DNA from: Centropus unirufus
Lineage: Eukaryota > Chordata > Aves > Cuculiformes > Centropidae
Reading direction: 5' to 3'
Assembly: GCA_013397695.1 (NCBI GenBank)
Contig: VYZI01000257.1
Span: 938,494 to 1,002,493 of the forward strand
DNA: 64,000 bases
Shown here in pieces: positions 23,481 through 37,750 of this stretch. The notes below the pieces were generated by a model. That model worked only from the letters and a program-made list of their open reading frames with translations. It was not told the origin of the DNA and did no database searches. The position numbers and the translations under genes are program-made. The stretch's first letter is position 1, and every line of letters starts with the position of its first letter.

Positions 23481-26289
23481 CAACTGTTATTTGAAGTTCA
23501 AAGCTCACAGGGTAGCATTTAATAATCCCGCAAAATGTTTTGTTTAATCTAAGAATATTGCAGACGTACTTTCATTTGTTATGTAAAAATTATTAATGTC
23601 AGATTTCTTAAATATAATCTTAACTAATATTCTTAGTAAGTGAAAATTTAACCTGACACTCAGCTCTGGTTATAATTTTAACATTGCTAAATCTTAAAAA
23701 TATGAATATTCTGCTTGAACTTCTAAATTATTTGCATCCAATTTATGATTAACTATCATGAAATTTATTTATATTAATTATTTATGACAGACACTAGACC
23801 AGCAGACTCTCTGGGCAATGCAGCTAAGACATAAATAAAATCAAATTTTAGTTCATGACAACAGACAATGTGAGCCTGTGGTGCGTCTGAAGAAAATTAA
23901 AATAATACATCAGTGAAAATGTGTAAGTCTATAAGTAAGGGGTTCATTCTGGCCATACTGCAAACTCTCGGGTGAAATCAGTGCAGATTCTGAAACTGTA
24001 TAACCCCATTACCATAGCTCTACGCTTGACCTAATAGGTCCTGCTGAGAAATGGAGATTATTACCTGCAAAGAAGGAAGGTAGCATTGCTTTTTCATTGC
24101 AGCATGGATCACGTTGTCCTACCAGGAGTTTAGTAGAAGAGTTTGCATCCGACTACACTATCTGGATGTATCTTATATTTCTAAGTACAGTACACAGGAG
24201 CCCTGTGGCATCTCAGGATAAGGGATGATAACATTTCTCTGAAAAAAATAAATAATCAGAGTTCCAACTGAAGTAGCATTTATTGCAGCCGCACTAATTT
24301 GTACCAGTTTAGGATCCTATCTGGAGAAGTAATGTTAGAATTAAAACAGCGCATATCAGTACGGGCTCAAGTCTTGAGTCCCAGATCCTACAAACCACTT
24401 GCATCCAGGGGCTTCTCTGCCAGGATGCAGAAGGCTCAATGTGAGGTGCACCAGTCTTACTGCACAAGCACTGCAGAACTAACAGAACTAACACTATGTG
24501 TCCAGAACCTTGCAATACCTTTAACAAAAAAAGTTTGGGTTCCTACTCAAACATGCATATAAAAATTAAAAACCAGACTATTACCTCTGAAACAGACTAA
24601 AAAAAGAAGGAAAAATGAAAGTTGATATCAAAACTGCTGAGATAGTTGGGAAAAAGGGACAAGCTTTAAGGCTTATAGTCCCATCAAACCTAAGCCTAAA
24701 AGTGCGTCTGTTTTTCCACATGCATTGTGTTGGTTTCACCCAGTTAATGATAGGAATTTTTCTTGCTGTTCTGCCTAACATTAAAATAAGCAAAACTAAG
24801 CAGATATTTGTTAAGGGGAAGCTGATTTCTTAGCTAGTGTCAAGTGCAATGGCACAAAACAAAATAAATCTGCTGGCAAGCCTTTGTAGTTATTTATTCA
24901 TTCAAGTACTGAAAGAACAATCATTTCCAGTGGGGTACCTCAAATGGGCAAACGTGACAAAGCTTAGCAGTAACACAGCGCAAAGGAGTCATCAAAGATT
25001 TACTCTCCTGATTTATGATAAACTCAACCATTAGAAATCTTCCGCCTCAGTGCTTTCATGTACAACCACACATTAAGCACAAGATAAAAAAACAGATTAC
25101 AAAATAAATACATTGTGGAAGACTTATTTTCCTCTCTCAGGCACCACCTTATTTTAAAAGGCAATTTTGCAGATGAATAGGACCGCATATTTGTTTTAAC
25201 TAGAAGGGGTCTCACACCAGGGGGTGCCTTCAGCTGTTATTTCTACATTTAGAAATATGTCATTTGTTATAAGGATGATTCAGATTTGACTAATACTAAT
25301 TTATTATCTTAAATCTTGCTACAGTTATACATATCTGAGTACACTTTTATAGACTGTTCCTCTACCATTATAGTCAGAGAGTTTCACTGCTACTTTCAAT
25401 AGATACAAGATGAGGGTGGCACCAACATTAAAAGCATCTACACACTTAACAGCAGCACAAGACCAAGATACAAGACTGTAGCATTTTGTTCTGGCATCCT
25501 GTGTCTAATTCATTTTTTTTTTCTTGTTTTTTTTTTGTTCTATGCCTTTTTGGGATCATTCTTACAAATCCTGAATGCATTCAGTGCCTGGAGGCTGTAC
25601 TACTAATCACAAAAAAAATTCAGTCCTTTAAATTATTTTTATGTTGGCTTCTGAAAAATTTGGCATCAAGGGATTTTTTTAAGCTCTGTGAATACTGAGT
25701 TATTTACATTGGCTAGATCCATTCATACTCAACCCAGAGCAACTAAATTTCACTCTTCTGTTTTGAATTACTTTGTTCGCTCCAAGTCAGAAAGACTCAA
25801 TCTTGCCATTTCCAATAAAAAATTAAAAAATGCTTTTCTCTGATTAAAGCATCTGTTCATATCTTAAGCTTCTATAAAACAATAATGTAATGGCAAATTT
25901 GATATTAATTCTTCTAATCTTTGTATTTCATATATTACATCAAAGTTTTATTAAAACAGCTCCAGAGTTATCTTCTTGATTTTCAGATGTCCCAACTGCT
26001 ATTTATAATATTTTCAATTAACGAAACCCACAAGTTATCTGGGAAAAAAATAGCAATTATGTAAGTTATAGCCATATGGAAATATAGAGGAAATTCACTG
26101 TATAGATCTCTATTTAAATGTCTTCTCCCCCTCTATTAATTCCTCATAGACAAAGTCGTCTATCCAAAAGTAGGTACGTTCTAGCTCTGAGTTTGCCTTT
26201 CATTAGCCAGCAGAAAACATCAGGAGAAATATGATTTTGGGTCATGCATCAGTATTGTAAGAAGTATATTTCAAGAGTTATAGATTATC
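23481..26289. other. Non-coding AT-rich stretch
   Basis: Very AT-rich between 23560 and 23790, with many TAAT/ATTA words, which may be compositional only. T-rich runs occur at 25512-25522 and 25527-25536. Open frames are 87 codons or shorter. No repeat family or gene was recognised. Confidence 0.5.
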
Positions 26290-26460
26290 TCAAGGCATAA
26301 GTCACCTATCCGGATCATCAAATCCAACTCCCAGTAAATGCTTAAACTAAAGGATCCCCGGAGTGATCCACCCTCAAAAAAATCCTAAGATTTAACATTT
26401 TCAGAATTGCTCCTGCAGGTTCTTCTGCCAGGTGCCCTGTCCACTAGGATAATGGATAAG
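26290..26460 (-). repeat. Possible SINE or CR1 relic, minus orientation
   Basis: GGATCATCAAATCCAACTCC (26313-26332) resembles the 'gatcatctagtccaac' block near the CR1 3' end. Further on, CCAGGTGCCCTGTCCACTAGGATA (26430-26453) resembles the reverse complement of a tRNA-like A-box region, as in MIR-type SINEs. The two signals do not belong to one known element. Either one match is chance or two relics abut. Confidence 0.28.
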
Positions 26461-29400
26461 AAGTGCAATGACAGAAATGTGAGCTTTCACTCCTACTGCT
26501 TTCTCACATATCCGTGTTTATGAAACATTTCATTCAACATGACCCAAAAGCATTCATCTTCTCTTTCCGAGTGAAATAATGTATTAAGTTTTGAATTTAG
26601 CTCCATTTTAATATCTTCTGCTCAATTGTCCTCTTCAGCAGCTGAAGCAAAAGGCCATTTATACCACCTTAGCAAAAGGTCTCACAGGCATCAAACTATT
26701 TGGGCTCTGGAAACAGCAGTATCCCCTAGACCCCAAACACACTCATGGTCTGGGGGAGAATCTCTTGCAATTGAGGAAATGGGTTAACCTCAGTGCTTCA
26801 TGCAAACCTTGTCTTCCTCACTGATCCTCTGATGTTGCAGACACCAGACACCACATTTCCTATGGAAATGCAGGTGGTGCTGCAATCTCTCTCCACATGT
26901 GCATGACCACAGGCAGCCTCATCCTTTTTTGCCCATTTGTAGGGCAATTTGTGACAAACATGACAGAGGTTATGTGATTACAGTCTGTTATCAGATTTGG
27001 ACAGATTTGATAAAAATATCAGCCAGCTGGGAGGAGGCTGAATAAGTGCTTCCAATGAATTAATCAACTTGCAGTATACCCCAATTCCAAATTTAACAGA
27101 CATCATGTAAGATTTGTCTGTTCCACCCACCTTTTGATACAGTGAAAATGGAAGAATAACCTGAGGAAAATTAAAAAGAAGTGATTTTTCCTATGTAAAT
27201 AAAGTTTGTGTCATACTTGATGGCTTCTGTAAAGAACAAATGTCCCTAATACTGGGAGTATGAGAAGACATTTCTTTTTAGCTACCTGAAAATGAGGTCG
27301 ATTACTTTCTTATGTGGTTTTTGACAGGCTAATACTCATTCTCCGTTTAGGTGAAAGCTATGGATTTATAGCTTGTCAAAGGCCCCGATTCTTCAGGTTT
27401 CTCACAAGCTAAACTGAACCATCTAGGAAGGCACCTTCCTTTCCTCCCCAGCCTTGCTGTTGGCCTTGCACCATCCACTAAATAACCAAAGTGAACATCT
27501 CCTGTCTAGACAGTTCCAGCTGCGGAGCTGATGTGGGAAATACCTTAATTTGTGTCAAAGACAACTTTCTGCCTCTGCCCCAGAGAGAGATCTGAGTCAA
27601 ATCTACAGGTGATTGCCAAACACACTCCTTAAGTCTTACACCCATGCCTGTCACCAAAACAGCTGTGACACCAGTGAAAAGAAACTATTTCTCCCTACTC
27701 TGTACCTACATCAGGACTTTTCATTTACTGCTTGATGCATCCCTCCGCAGTCAGCGCTGAGGTCATATTGGCATTTCTAGTTTGCTTCCTTGGCTTGAAA
27801 TACAAGTTTGTGTTTACACAGCAGTTCATCTTTCACCTTTGCAAGCTCTTCCAACATCATCAAGTTTTGATATACCATTTATTTATTTTCATGAAATAAA
27901 AGACAGACAAGTATACAAAGCCGATGCTGTCAACAATTATGACAACCTTAACACAGTTTATTTGACACAATATCCCCTACAAATATTTTACAGTTTATAA
28001 GTTGTTATTAGGTGGTTCTCTGAAGTTTTGTCGATACAAATTGACAAGTCAGTTCAGGGTTTGTTTTTTTAAATCCATGCATTTTCAACTTTCTCCAGAA
28101 TATACTTCCTCTTTTTTATCCTAATAAAAACATAAGAGAATTTCATAAAATACTTGCTGAATGATATTTATTATTACAGCTAAAAGGTACCAAAGCAACA
28201 GTTATCTCCTGCTGTATTTTTAACCTAACACTTCATGCACAGCAGTGATACCAGCTGATTTGTGCACCGTTTTTGCAATTAAACTGAAAAGTGATAATCA
28301 AACTCTTGGCAGCATTCTCTGATTTGCACAGCTATCTACATCAAACCTCCTTGAAAATTATAGCCTAAATATCTCTCAACATTGTTTTTTGTCCCTTTAG
28401 GAGTGGTACTTGCTATCCAAACGGTCACAAAAGGTTCTCAAGCAAAGATGACAATGATGCTAGACACTACCTGAGTTTTACCAATAGGTACACAGCAAGA
28501 CTACAGAACACGGCAGAGCACACAAATCTTCTCCGACAGCTCAGCCTCCAGGGAGTACTTCTGCTGTAAAACCTTATTTTAATCAGGCAGTAAAAGAGAC
28601 AATAGATTTCCCTGCTGCTCAGCTAAGCTTCTCTTCCCACCACGTTCCACAACCGGTACAATAGCTCCATTACTTCGGTTGCTAAATTCTTGCTCTGTCA
28701 GAAAAAACAACGTTGCACACAACAGTGGCACATAGTGACCACAGCCACAACAGCAGAAGCATGGGATAATGTCTGGTACTGATACACTCCTGCTTCCAAA
28801 CCAGTTGTCCTGCTGCTATCCCAGCAGCCAGCTCTCTTACTAACTAGCAAAATCTAGTAAAGATTCTGAGAACAGGCACTGCAGAACAGCTTGGGAGCTT
28901 TTAAGTACAACAGTATTGTTTTCAATTAATCCATTCATCCAAGTATTGAAATAACTATTTCCATTAGTAATATAAACAGGAATCCACTTAAGAGAGGAAA
29001 AAAAAGAAATGTTGTGTAAGATAAACAGGCACCCCTTTCGTGTACAGCATGACCTACCATGCCTGTGTTGGTAAATAATAATAAAATAGCTACTAAACAT
29101 GTAAAAATTACTAGCTCTTCCAGATCTGGTATCTTAGATCACCACGTTGCTTTTATTCCTTGGTATTGCCACACATGAACTATATTATAAATGTCTTTTG
29201 TAGAGTTAATAAATTATCATTTTTCTATGCCACCCTCTTCCAAACAGTATATGTGCATTCTGTGTGCTGGAGACATAAAAAAGGTCTCTAAGGCAGCAAA
29301 AGTCTATTCTGGTGTCTTTGAATATTATGGATGGGGCCCAGTGGGAGGCTTGTTGCAGACAAGAGAAATAAGATGCCAGCAAACAACAACACTCCTGAGA

Positions 29401-31986
29401 CAGCCAGGTCTTTCTTGCTGCAGAAAGTAATGATGACCATGATGGCAATACTGACGCTCGTCAGCTAGAGTCTGCAAGCTTGTACAACATAAAAACATGG
29501 CAAAACGAAAAAAAAAATGTATTGAGGTAAAAATGCCTGCTACTTTTCAAGTGGAGTATGCAAAACAAGTAGAGAATATTACTGAAAATTATACAAGAAC
29601 ATTAGTAAGCACTTTGCTAGATGCCCTTTGCTTCTGCTTCACACAAGGAAACTTGCCACTAAATATTGTTTTCCTAGTTTAGTACATCCCCTCAAAGAGC
29701 GTACAAGACCTGTAGTTTTAAGGAAATACAGTCATCTCTTTGTCTATGCAAAAAGAAGATACTACCAGCTGGATTTCAGAAAGTACTCAGTGTATTTTGA
29801 ATTAATTTGCATGCTGCCTGTTTTTTATTCTTATTCAAGGGGATATTTCAGAAGCTTCAGATGTTGTGTTTCCTTTATAGAGATGCCAAGAAGTTGCAAT
29901 GCTTTTCTGTGAACTTCTGCCTTTTTAATCAAAAGGTATCTTGCCATTTGGGAAAAAAAAAAAAAACAAACCAGGTTCCTATGCCTATTTGAACTATTAA
30001 AATAAAAAAGGAGGAGTTGAATTTCAGCTAAACTCTGGATCGCTGATGGAGATGAAGGTACATCACCTGAGAACATGGACCAATAATCATATGATCGCTA
30101 ATTTACATTTATTTTCTATAGTTTCTGTTATATTTCTAAGGCAGAAATCCCATTTTTCTGGCAACATTCAACTTGCATTAACCTTAACACTCCAGTGAAG
30201 TGACAGGATTTGGGTAAACTTGGGTAGAATTGAATTCTGCTGTGCATGGCAGCCTCACTGAGGTGTAGACCTCACACTTTCCCACAGCAAGCCCTAGGGA
30301 GGAGGACTTTAATAAATCTTGAAGCTACCTATACTGAACTAACAAGCCATCTTGCCCTTTACCATACAGAAACAGGATTTAACACTTAGACTCCCAGCTT
30401 GCAGCATTTTCAAGGAGCCCAATACACCAAATTAAGAACCTGGATAGCTAAAAACTAATTCTTATGATTGGGTTAAAAGAAAATTTTCCACAGCCTCCCC
30501 TTACAACGCCCCCAATTCCCCCTACCTCCCCCAGCAAGGATGCTACACAAGCAATAACCACTCTGGGCTCTCCAGCAAGGGATGAGGTCCGAGCTCCCCT
30601 ACCCCACTCATGCTGTTCAAGTAAACAGACCCTCCTTTTGCTCCCTAGTCATGAGGATGGGATTCAAGTAGACTTTGATGCTGTTGGAGGAGGAGGGGCA
30701 GCAGCCCAGGTGTGCAGCTAGAGCACACAGGCAGGTCATTTCAACACAGCTGTCTGCACAATGCGCAAAGCTGGAATGAGAAGCATCTCAATTGCTCTTC
30801 CATTCTCTGTTCAGCAAGTGCATTTTGCTTTGCATTTCAGCTGGCACAAGCAGGCACAATTTCAAGCAGGCACACTTGGCTGGCTACACCAAATGAGCTG
30901 ATAAACAGTAACACACTAAACTGTTTATCGTACTGCATTTGGTCAAGAGCTTATAGCAATAATCATTTGTTGGCTGCAAAGGGAGCAGCACTAATAAACC
31001 AGGCTCTCTTAAATGAAAGAGCAGTTGCTGGAAAAGGGGGGAAGGGGAGTTTGTTAGGAGGCTTTTCAAAGTGCCCTAATCCCTAGGAGCGTTCATTAGT
31101 CTGAATCACAGGAGGACTCTGTCCTGATCCCACCTGCTCCGCCCAACATTGGCTGTTCACACGAGTTGCATCTAACTTTAGAGAAAAAGACACTTTCACG
31201 CTATTAGAACTGGCAGAATGCACATTTGTCTGGTAAATACACATGCTCACATTATCATAATAATAAAGCAACAGTTTTAATCTCACAAGTTTATGGTTCC
31301 TACAGATTTTCTGGTTGGATACAAGATTCTATAGATGTATTCCTCTGAGCTATTTTCTGCAGATGTCCTCAAAGCTGTCTGTGGATTACAGCTGATAAGC
31401 ATGGATCTGAAGTGGCTGCGCAATACACATGGGCCGTGCTTGCAATGCATAACTCATGTCTCTCATTTCTAGTCTCAGAAACCATGTTCATTGTAGCATC
31501 CAGCAGCTCATGTCCTTACCTAGTGGGTGGAAATCTGCTACCTTATATTTACCTCGAACGATTAACAACCACAGCAGTAACAGGCATTAAAAGTAAACAT
31601 TAAATAAATCACTTCAGAAAGGAAAGAACACGTGAAGTAGCTGGTGCATTTTTAAACTTCCCATAATCCCAAATAAATACTTGAGTTAATGAATGTGTCT
31701 GTGATAAAAAAAAGAGGTTAAGTTTAAGATATATGTATCTATGTTTTAAAGTTATCATTTATTATTTTATCAGCTTTGTACATCTCTGTTCCCCTAAGCA
31801 ACTAGTTCTGCAAGATATGTATTTTCAAGTTGTTCCTTTCTACTGAAAATATAAATAAATCTGTTTCAGGATACAATTCCATGTTTTGATGTAGCTCCTG
31901 CGATTCTTTCTTCTCACTTAGAATTTTCATTTTCAATGAAAGCAAAACACTAACACTTCCAAATTTAACATGCACATATATATGTG
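26461..31986. other. Non-coding stretch, no feature recognised
   Basis: Only short open frames (124 codons at most, 30712-31086), an A14 run at 29953-29966 and an A9 run near 29508 were seen. GGCCCCGATTCTT at about 27380 echoes the possible relic at 7.9 kb but is too short to call. No gene, structured RNA or clear repeat was recognised. Confidence 0.5.
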
Positions 31987-32034
31987 TGTGTTTGTTTAAC
32001 TTTGCATAATTGTGTTTGTTTAATTTTACATAAT
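31987..32034. repeat. 24-bp tandem duplication (two units)
   Basis: Copies at 31987-32010 and 32011-32034 start TGTGTTTGTTTAA and differ at two positions (CTTTGCA against TTTTACA). They are preceded by a short (AT)n(GT)n run at about 31975-31990. Slippage next to a microsatellite is the likely origin. Confidence 0.85.
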
Positions 32035-35000
32035 CTCATCCTCCCATCATCTTCATTTTGCTTTGACTAAAACAAACCAGTTACCTTTTCTTGAAGTGAA
32101 AAGTGGATAAGCTCATTAATGAGGTTTCAAGCGGTCATAGTGGAACACAGCCCAAGGCAGCAGTGGGCAAGAAAGAGACCCTTCCCTTAGAAGGAGGAAA
32201 TCATCAGACTTTGGGAACATTCCTACAGCATGGACAAACATGTACATCTTCCTTTTGCAACAGTGTGCTGTATATAATCTGTCTAAAATCAAAGGGCTCA
32301 GTGTTAGAATTTCTTCTCGCTACAAGGAAATGCATTCAAGAAAATAACGGCCATTACTGTAACACTATGAAACCCAATAAAAACGCATGTATTGGAAATT
32401 TTATATTCTTATAAAATCCTCTATTTTTATTTGACATTATTTTATATTAATGGATAAATTGAAAGATTCTTCAGTTCTTAGGGATACTAAAGCCTGGGAA
32501 AACTTGTAGGTGCTTCACTGTTTTGCTCATCTCATTTGTTACAATGAGCATACAAGGAAAAGAAAGATGTGACCTGCTTGAAAGTAAATGAACATATAAG
32601 GTGAAACTTCAAAAAAATTTTTGTTCCTAGAAGAGATCTACTAGATCACACTGTGTCTGTTGGTCATACATTCTGCCTATGATTTCTGTAATGAAAAACA
32701 TGCCAGAGAACACAAGTGTAAATGTTATGAGCCATCTATTAATCTAACCATACAGTACCGCTAATGTCTCTCAAGAAAGAAGAGACTGTCTTCCCTGTTG
32801 AAAGAGTATTTGTTGACACCAGTTTAGCTGAGGAAGTGTTCTACTGCCGGTTATCAAAACAAACTGCTAGGGAATAGAGATTGCAGACACATCCCAAGTC
32901 CACATTCACTTGTGTGTCAGAACTGTTGATTCTTCTCCCTCTTTCTCATGCCAGTCAGGATTCCCATCCTCTACTCTAGAAGAGTGTACTTCTCGCTCCC
33001 AGAGCAAGAATTACTATTTCTATGCAGCAAGACCAAGCCTTGAAAGAACTCAAAATAAGGCCAGAAAGGGTAGAATAAAATTCTGATATGAGAAGTCAGA
33101 GAGAGGCTGAGCATCTCTGTGGTGGACATCTCTGCAGCACTGCTCTTCTCCACTTAGATGGAGAGTGCCACCCCTTCACTGCTGTCAGCTGGAAAAGGCT
33201 TCCTTGTGGTTTCGGGAAGCTGAACATAACAGCCTCAGTAAAATATGCCAGTGGGCATGAGTATTATAATGTGGAGAAAAGGATAGGAATAAAAACTCTA
33301 TTTGACACCAATGCTATGAATCTGAAATCCCACATGCAGAAGTTGAAAAGGAAGAAAGCCCAGGCTGGGAGTCATCTTTAAAACCTAGGAAATTTTAATT
33401 TCTTTGCATCACATTTCATCAAACTAATAAAGCCAACCTGGTTATAGCATCTTCTACTGGCTGAAAATTTTCCTACGATTTCTCAAGAGAACTGTAGACA
33501 CTCAAATCCTTCCAGAGAGTAAATCCATCAAGACACAGAGAGCATGCCACGAAGAAAGCAAATTTTTTCTTACTCAAACACCATTGTTTTTGTTCTAATA
33601 AAATAAATAGTCCAATAATTAGCTACTAAAATTCTGTAACACATCCCAGTTCTCACCATTTATCTCCAGCCTCAGCTTTCATTTGAACTGCCATCTGATT
33701 ACTCCCACTATCAGTTATCTTTAAATCTTTCAGTAGTTCCATAAACATGCAAAGCTCTTTAGAAGAAAAATACCATGTTTTAAAAAAACATGTTGAAGTT
33801 ACATGCAAAATTAAATTTGCAGGTAGAAAAGTGTCCTATAAAGCTAAGCACATGCTTGCTTTATAGCAATTCATTCCAGAATCTATTGCAATGGACAAGA
33901 CCAAGATCAATATCCCATCAGTGAAGACAGCTTGGTCACTTGTTGAAGGTTATAACCATACACTGCTGTTGACACATGAGCACTGTTCTCAGAGGCTGTT
34001 TCGCTCCTTCCCAGAATCTGGCATAGAAAACCACAGCCCTGTAAAATCATCTCAGATCAGTTAATTATCACACTTTATGGAAAAATCTTGCAACTATTCA
34101 GGCCTTCACATGATCAGGGTGATTCAAAATGAACCGCAGCATCTCTACTGCTACAGCGTGACCCTTGTGCTTCCTTTTCTGTATTTATTTAATTTTGTAG
34201 TTTCACAGTTGAGAAGCTTCCTATCTGTTCTTTATTGAAAGTTTTATCTCTTCTTTACTGAAAGTGAAGGAAGAACACTTACATTTTAAGAAATTAGGGG
34301 GAATGGTGGGGGAAGAGATAGGAAACTTGCTTTCATTTACTGAGGTATCTGCATGCTCCGTGGCTAAGCCAGAGATCCGAAAGGAAAACCAAAGCCAAGA
34401 ATGCTATACAATTTTGCACCATTGTTTCTCAAGGAAAGAAAAACTTATACATTATGTTGTTCCTTTTCCAGACTCACCAGAGTCAAACATACAATTTTTG
34501 TGTATCATGTCTCTGTTCTATATATATATTTGTTTCAAATTTAAAGGCCAGTTTAGATATACCATCACGCTGAAACATCATGCTGAGCTCTCAACCACTT
34601 CTGTAAGTTCTTCTTTACAAACATAGCCTGTGTGTTACCATTCCCAGGTGTGTACCCTCACATTGAAAGATATGTTCAGCATTACTCTTCTTCAAAACAT
34701 AGACAATTTGTTGCATATCGGTCATCTTCATTGTAACTATTCTTCTATTGATATGTTAAAAAATTAGATATATATTTTTTTAGTTATTTTTCCCCAAATT
34801 TAAATAACATCAACACTTTTACTTAAAGCAGCTAACAGTAACTCCTGAAAATCAGGTTTAAATCGTTTTTTGTATAAATTATTCTAAATTACTATTTTAC
34901 TACCATAGCCATAAGTTCTCATGATGGAGGTAAGCAAGCTCTGTATAGAAAACAAAATTTAGTGGCTTCCCCAACAGACTTAGAGGTCTCTATCTTTCAG

Positions 35001-37574
35001 AGGTTAATGGGTAAAATAGCATACAGGTAAACAGAGACGGATCTTTTCTGAGGAAAGAATGGTTATCATGAGAGGCACTGAACTCAAACCACCAGCTGTT
35101 TCACTACTGATGAGGGAAAGGTTAATTGAAGGTCTTGAGAAAGACCCCAAAAGACAGCAGCCTTCCATAAAGGCATGAAAAACACTTGCAGAAAGACAAG
35201 AAGACAAGGATAAACAGAATTAACCCAGAAAACTAGGGACAGAAACAAATAGGGAAACCAAAGCACTTGATGCAGAACCTTAGACATTTTTGTTCTCTCC
35301 TGAGCCTTTTCTGTTTTTCCCTGCTCCACTTAAGATTGTCTGCTCCTAAGAAGAACAAAACAAAGTGCAACTGCTGACTTAACACAATCCTTAAAGGTTT
35401 CTGTCTCTCAGACAAGTCACTCTATACCACACATAGCATCTGTCTTTCTAGGCTAGCTTTCTCACTTATATAAATTGTTTACTTGCTATTAAGTAGCTTT
35501 CATGAGTTGCACTCTGCAAAACAGAAGTTCAGACCTGAGTTCAAGAAATTAGAATTCAGAATTAACTTGGAAATCTTCAGCTACTATTCAGAACTATTTG
35601 CGTAAGTCTTGACATTAATAAGACAACAACATATTCTTAAATTATTAGTACTACATTGCTACTGAAAAGACGCTGGAAATTCAATTCTATGAGATAGACT
35701 AGATAAATTTTTAAAAAATCATAACACAAGGTCATGAAGAGGAAAGAATTACTATATCTGCTTAAAAAATAAAAAAACAAAGTCAACAACACAGTGATAT
35801 ATTCTGAAGAGGAAAGGTAAATATTTTCCTTCGGTCAAATCATTTTTTCCATCTGCAAAGATCCAAAGGCTTTTGTGTCCAAGTTAATAACATATTCAAA
35901 CAGCTCCCAACTTGTTCTCAAGGTCCAAATAATCACACTTTTACGATTCAGTGGTAAATCCAATGTTTACAGCATTCAGTTAATCTTCAGACAGCTGACA
36001 GAATTAATAACATCTTGGTTGGGCAAATGTAAAAGGAAATAAAATTAATACCAGACAAAGTTGCTTGCATCATCAGACTTTGCTGATGATGGGAATGATG
36101 ATGCTGATTGGGAGGGAGGTCCAGAGCAGTTTCTTACTTTGATGGCCATTTAGTCACATTGAGCAAGCAGAAATAAGCCCAGACAGCTGAAACAGCATCA
36201 CTGTTCACTCGCCGCCACCCTCTCCCTGCACTTCAGAGTGTGTCACCATCACAGAAATGGCATGAGCTTCTTTGTTCATTTATTTTTATGGATGATCCTG
36301 AGGGTTGATTGTTTGTTTGTTTAAGAGGTGACATCAACCAACTTAAAGCAAGAATCAGCCATGGTATTTGGCTTGACTATTAGAATAGTAATCACAGCGA
36401 ATAACCATTTAAAACTGAGAATTGTAAAATATTGCCACAAGAACCAGAAAACTATTTCTTAAATCAAGCTTCTAGTTGCTGACCTTTTGAAGCCAGACTT
36501 GTACAAAGGCATCTAGACTTGACAAAGGGAAAAGGAACTGCATCAAGTACTTGTTTGGGTTGTTAGGTTAGAGCAAATAATAGTTGATTTTAGTAAATAT
36601 CCATTCACCCATTTACAGAGTACTTTGAGTCTTGAGGATATCACCCAGTGCATGTGGTCCGGTAATCTCATACTTGTCATAAAACAAACAGTACCCTGAA
36701 TTGTACATTTGAAGCAATTTTGTGGAAAAAAGGACTTTAACATATTTCCTAGTCTTCTCTTTTCACAACATAATGTGAGTAGATTTATGCAGATTCCCCT
36801 ATATTTCAGGTGTAGTTATCTAAACAAATTTACAACACTGATGCAACACCTATCTAAATAGTGATAAAGGTTTATTTAGTGTAATATTTATTCTCCTTGT
36901 AACAGAGATATCCATTTGAAATATACTTAGAACATCAAACAAAGCAGGCAATAGAAACCAAAGATAAATCATTACATGAAGAACCAATCAGTCTGCTTCC
37001 AGCACCAAAGTTTCAATGGTAGTGATAGAAAAGTATATTGAATGAAAACCCAACAGATTTAATTGCTACAGGTAAGAAAATAGAAAAGGTGATACCAAAG
37101 CTGGACTTTGTATTTTTTTCACCTCAAGCGTACCAAAAAACAAATTTAGTTTTTGGTTTTAAATCTTGATCAGTTACAGATGTTGTCTACAATTACAGAA
37201 GGTTCATTCAAAGATCAGTGACAGTGTGATGTATGTTATTGGTCCCTCTCAGCCCCTATACGATACTATTGACAGACTTAATTGTGGTTATCTGAACTGA
37301 AACAAATGCATTAAAACATGCTGCCATATTATGTTAACAGATCTGAAGTTGTATAGTATCATTCAATTATATTGCATCTTAAACTGATTTAGTATTGTGT
37401 AATACAACATGACAAATTAGTAAACAAAGGATAAAAAGCCCGCCTACCTGATGTCAAGTTGGTTTACAAACTGGAATCATTGTATATAGAAGGAAACACC
37501 TTCCCTCTCTACTGACTCTTAATTTAAGAGTGCTTTTATGCATACCTGGTCAAGGTATTTCCCTAGCATTTGCA
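32035..37574. other. Non-coding stretch with minor repeats
   Basis: An inverted repeat with arms CATGTTTT and AAAACATG and a 3-base loop lies at 33774-33792. The word TTCTTTATTGAAAGT at 34228-34242 recurs with one change at 34251-34265. A TGATGATG-type patch occurs at 36082-36105. The longest open frame is 120 codons (34264-34626, plus) and has no domain. No interspersed repeat was recognised. Confidence 0.5.
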
Positions 37575-37750
37575 TTTTTCTTAATCTTCTAAGTATATAT
37601 TCCTATAGCAACCCTGTAAGGGAAGTAGAATCATTTCTCACTTCATAGACAAACGGTGGAGCACAAAGAAAGCCTGAAGGATATATCCAAAGTCAAATAA
37701 AAAGCCTTTGTGAACACTGTTTTCCTAATCTCTGGCCAAGCCTTAATACA
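37575..37750 (-). repeat. MIR-like CORE-SINE relic, minus orientation
   Basis: The text AGCAACCCTGTAAGGGAAGTAG (37608-37629) is followed by ATCATTTCTCACTTCATAGACAAACGG, TGGAGCACAAAGAAAGCC, ATATCCAAAGTC and finally ATCTCTGGCCAAGCCTTAA. This tracks, block by block, the reverse complement of MIR: 'acaaccctatgaggtaggta', 'atccccattttacagatgaggaaac', 'tgaggcacagagaggtt', 'cccaaggtcac', 'gtctggctccagagcc'. The collinear order over some 170 bases makes chance unlikely. The copy is heavily mutated and inert. A related amniote CORE-SINE subfamily is the main alternative. Confidence 0.7.

Noticed and set aside
30712..31086. 124-codon open frame, plus strand
   Set aside because: Protein is rich in C, S, H and N with no domain. 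It lies in locally stop-poor sequence and has no promoter or splice context.
34264..34626. 120-codon open frame, plus strand
   Set aside because: No recognisable domain, and its length is within chance expectation.
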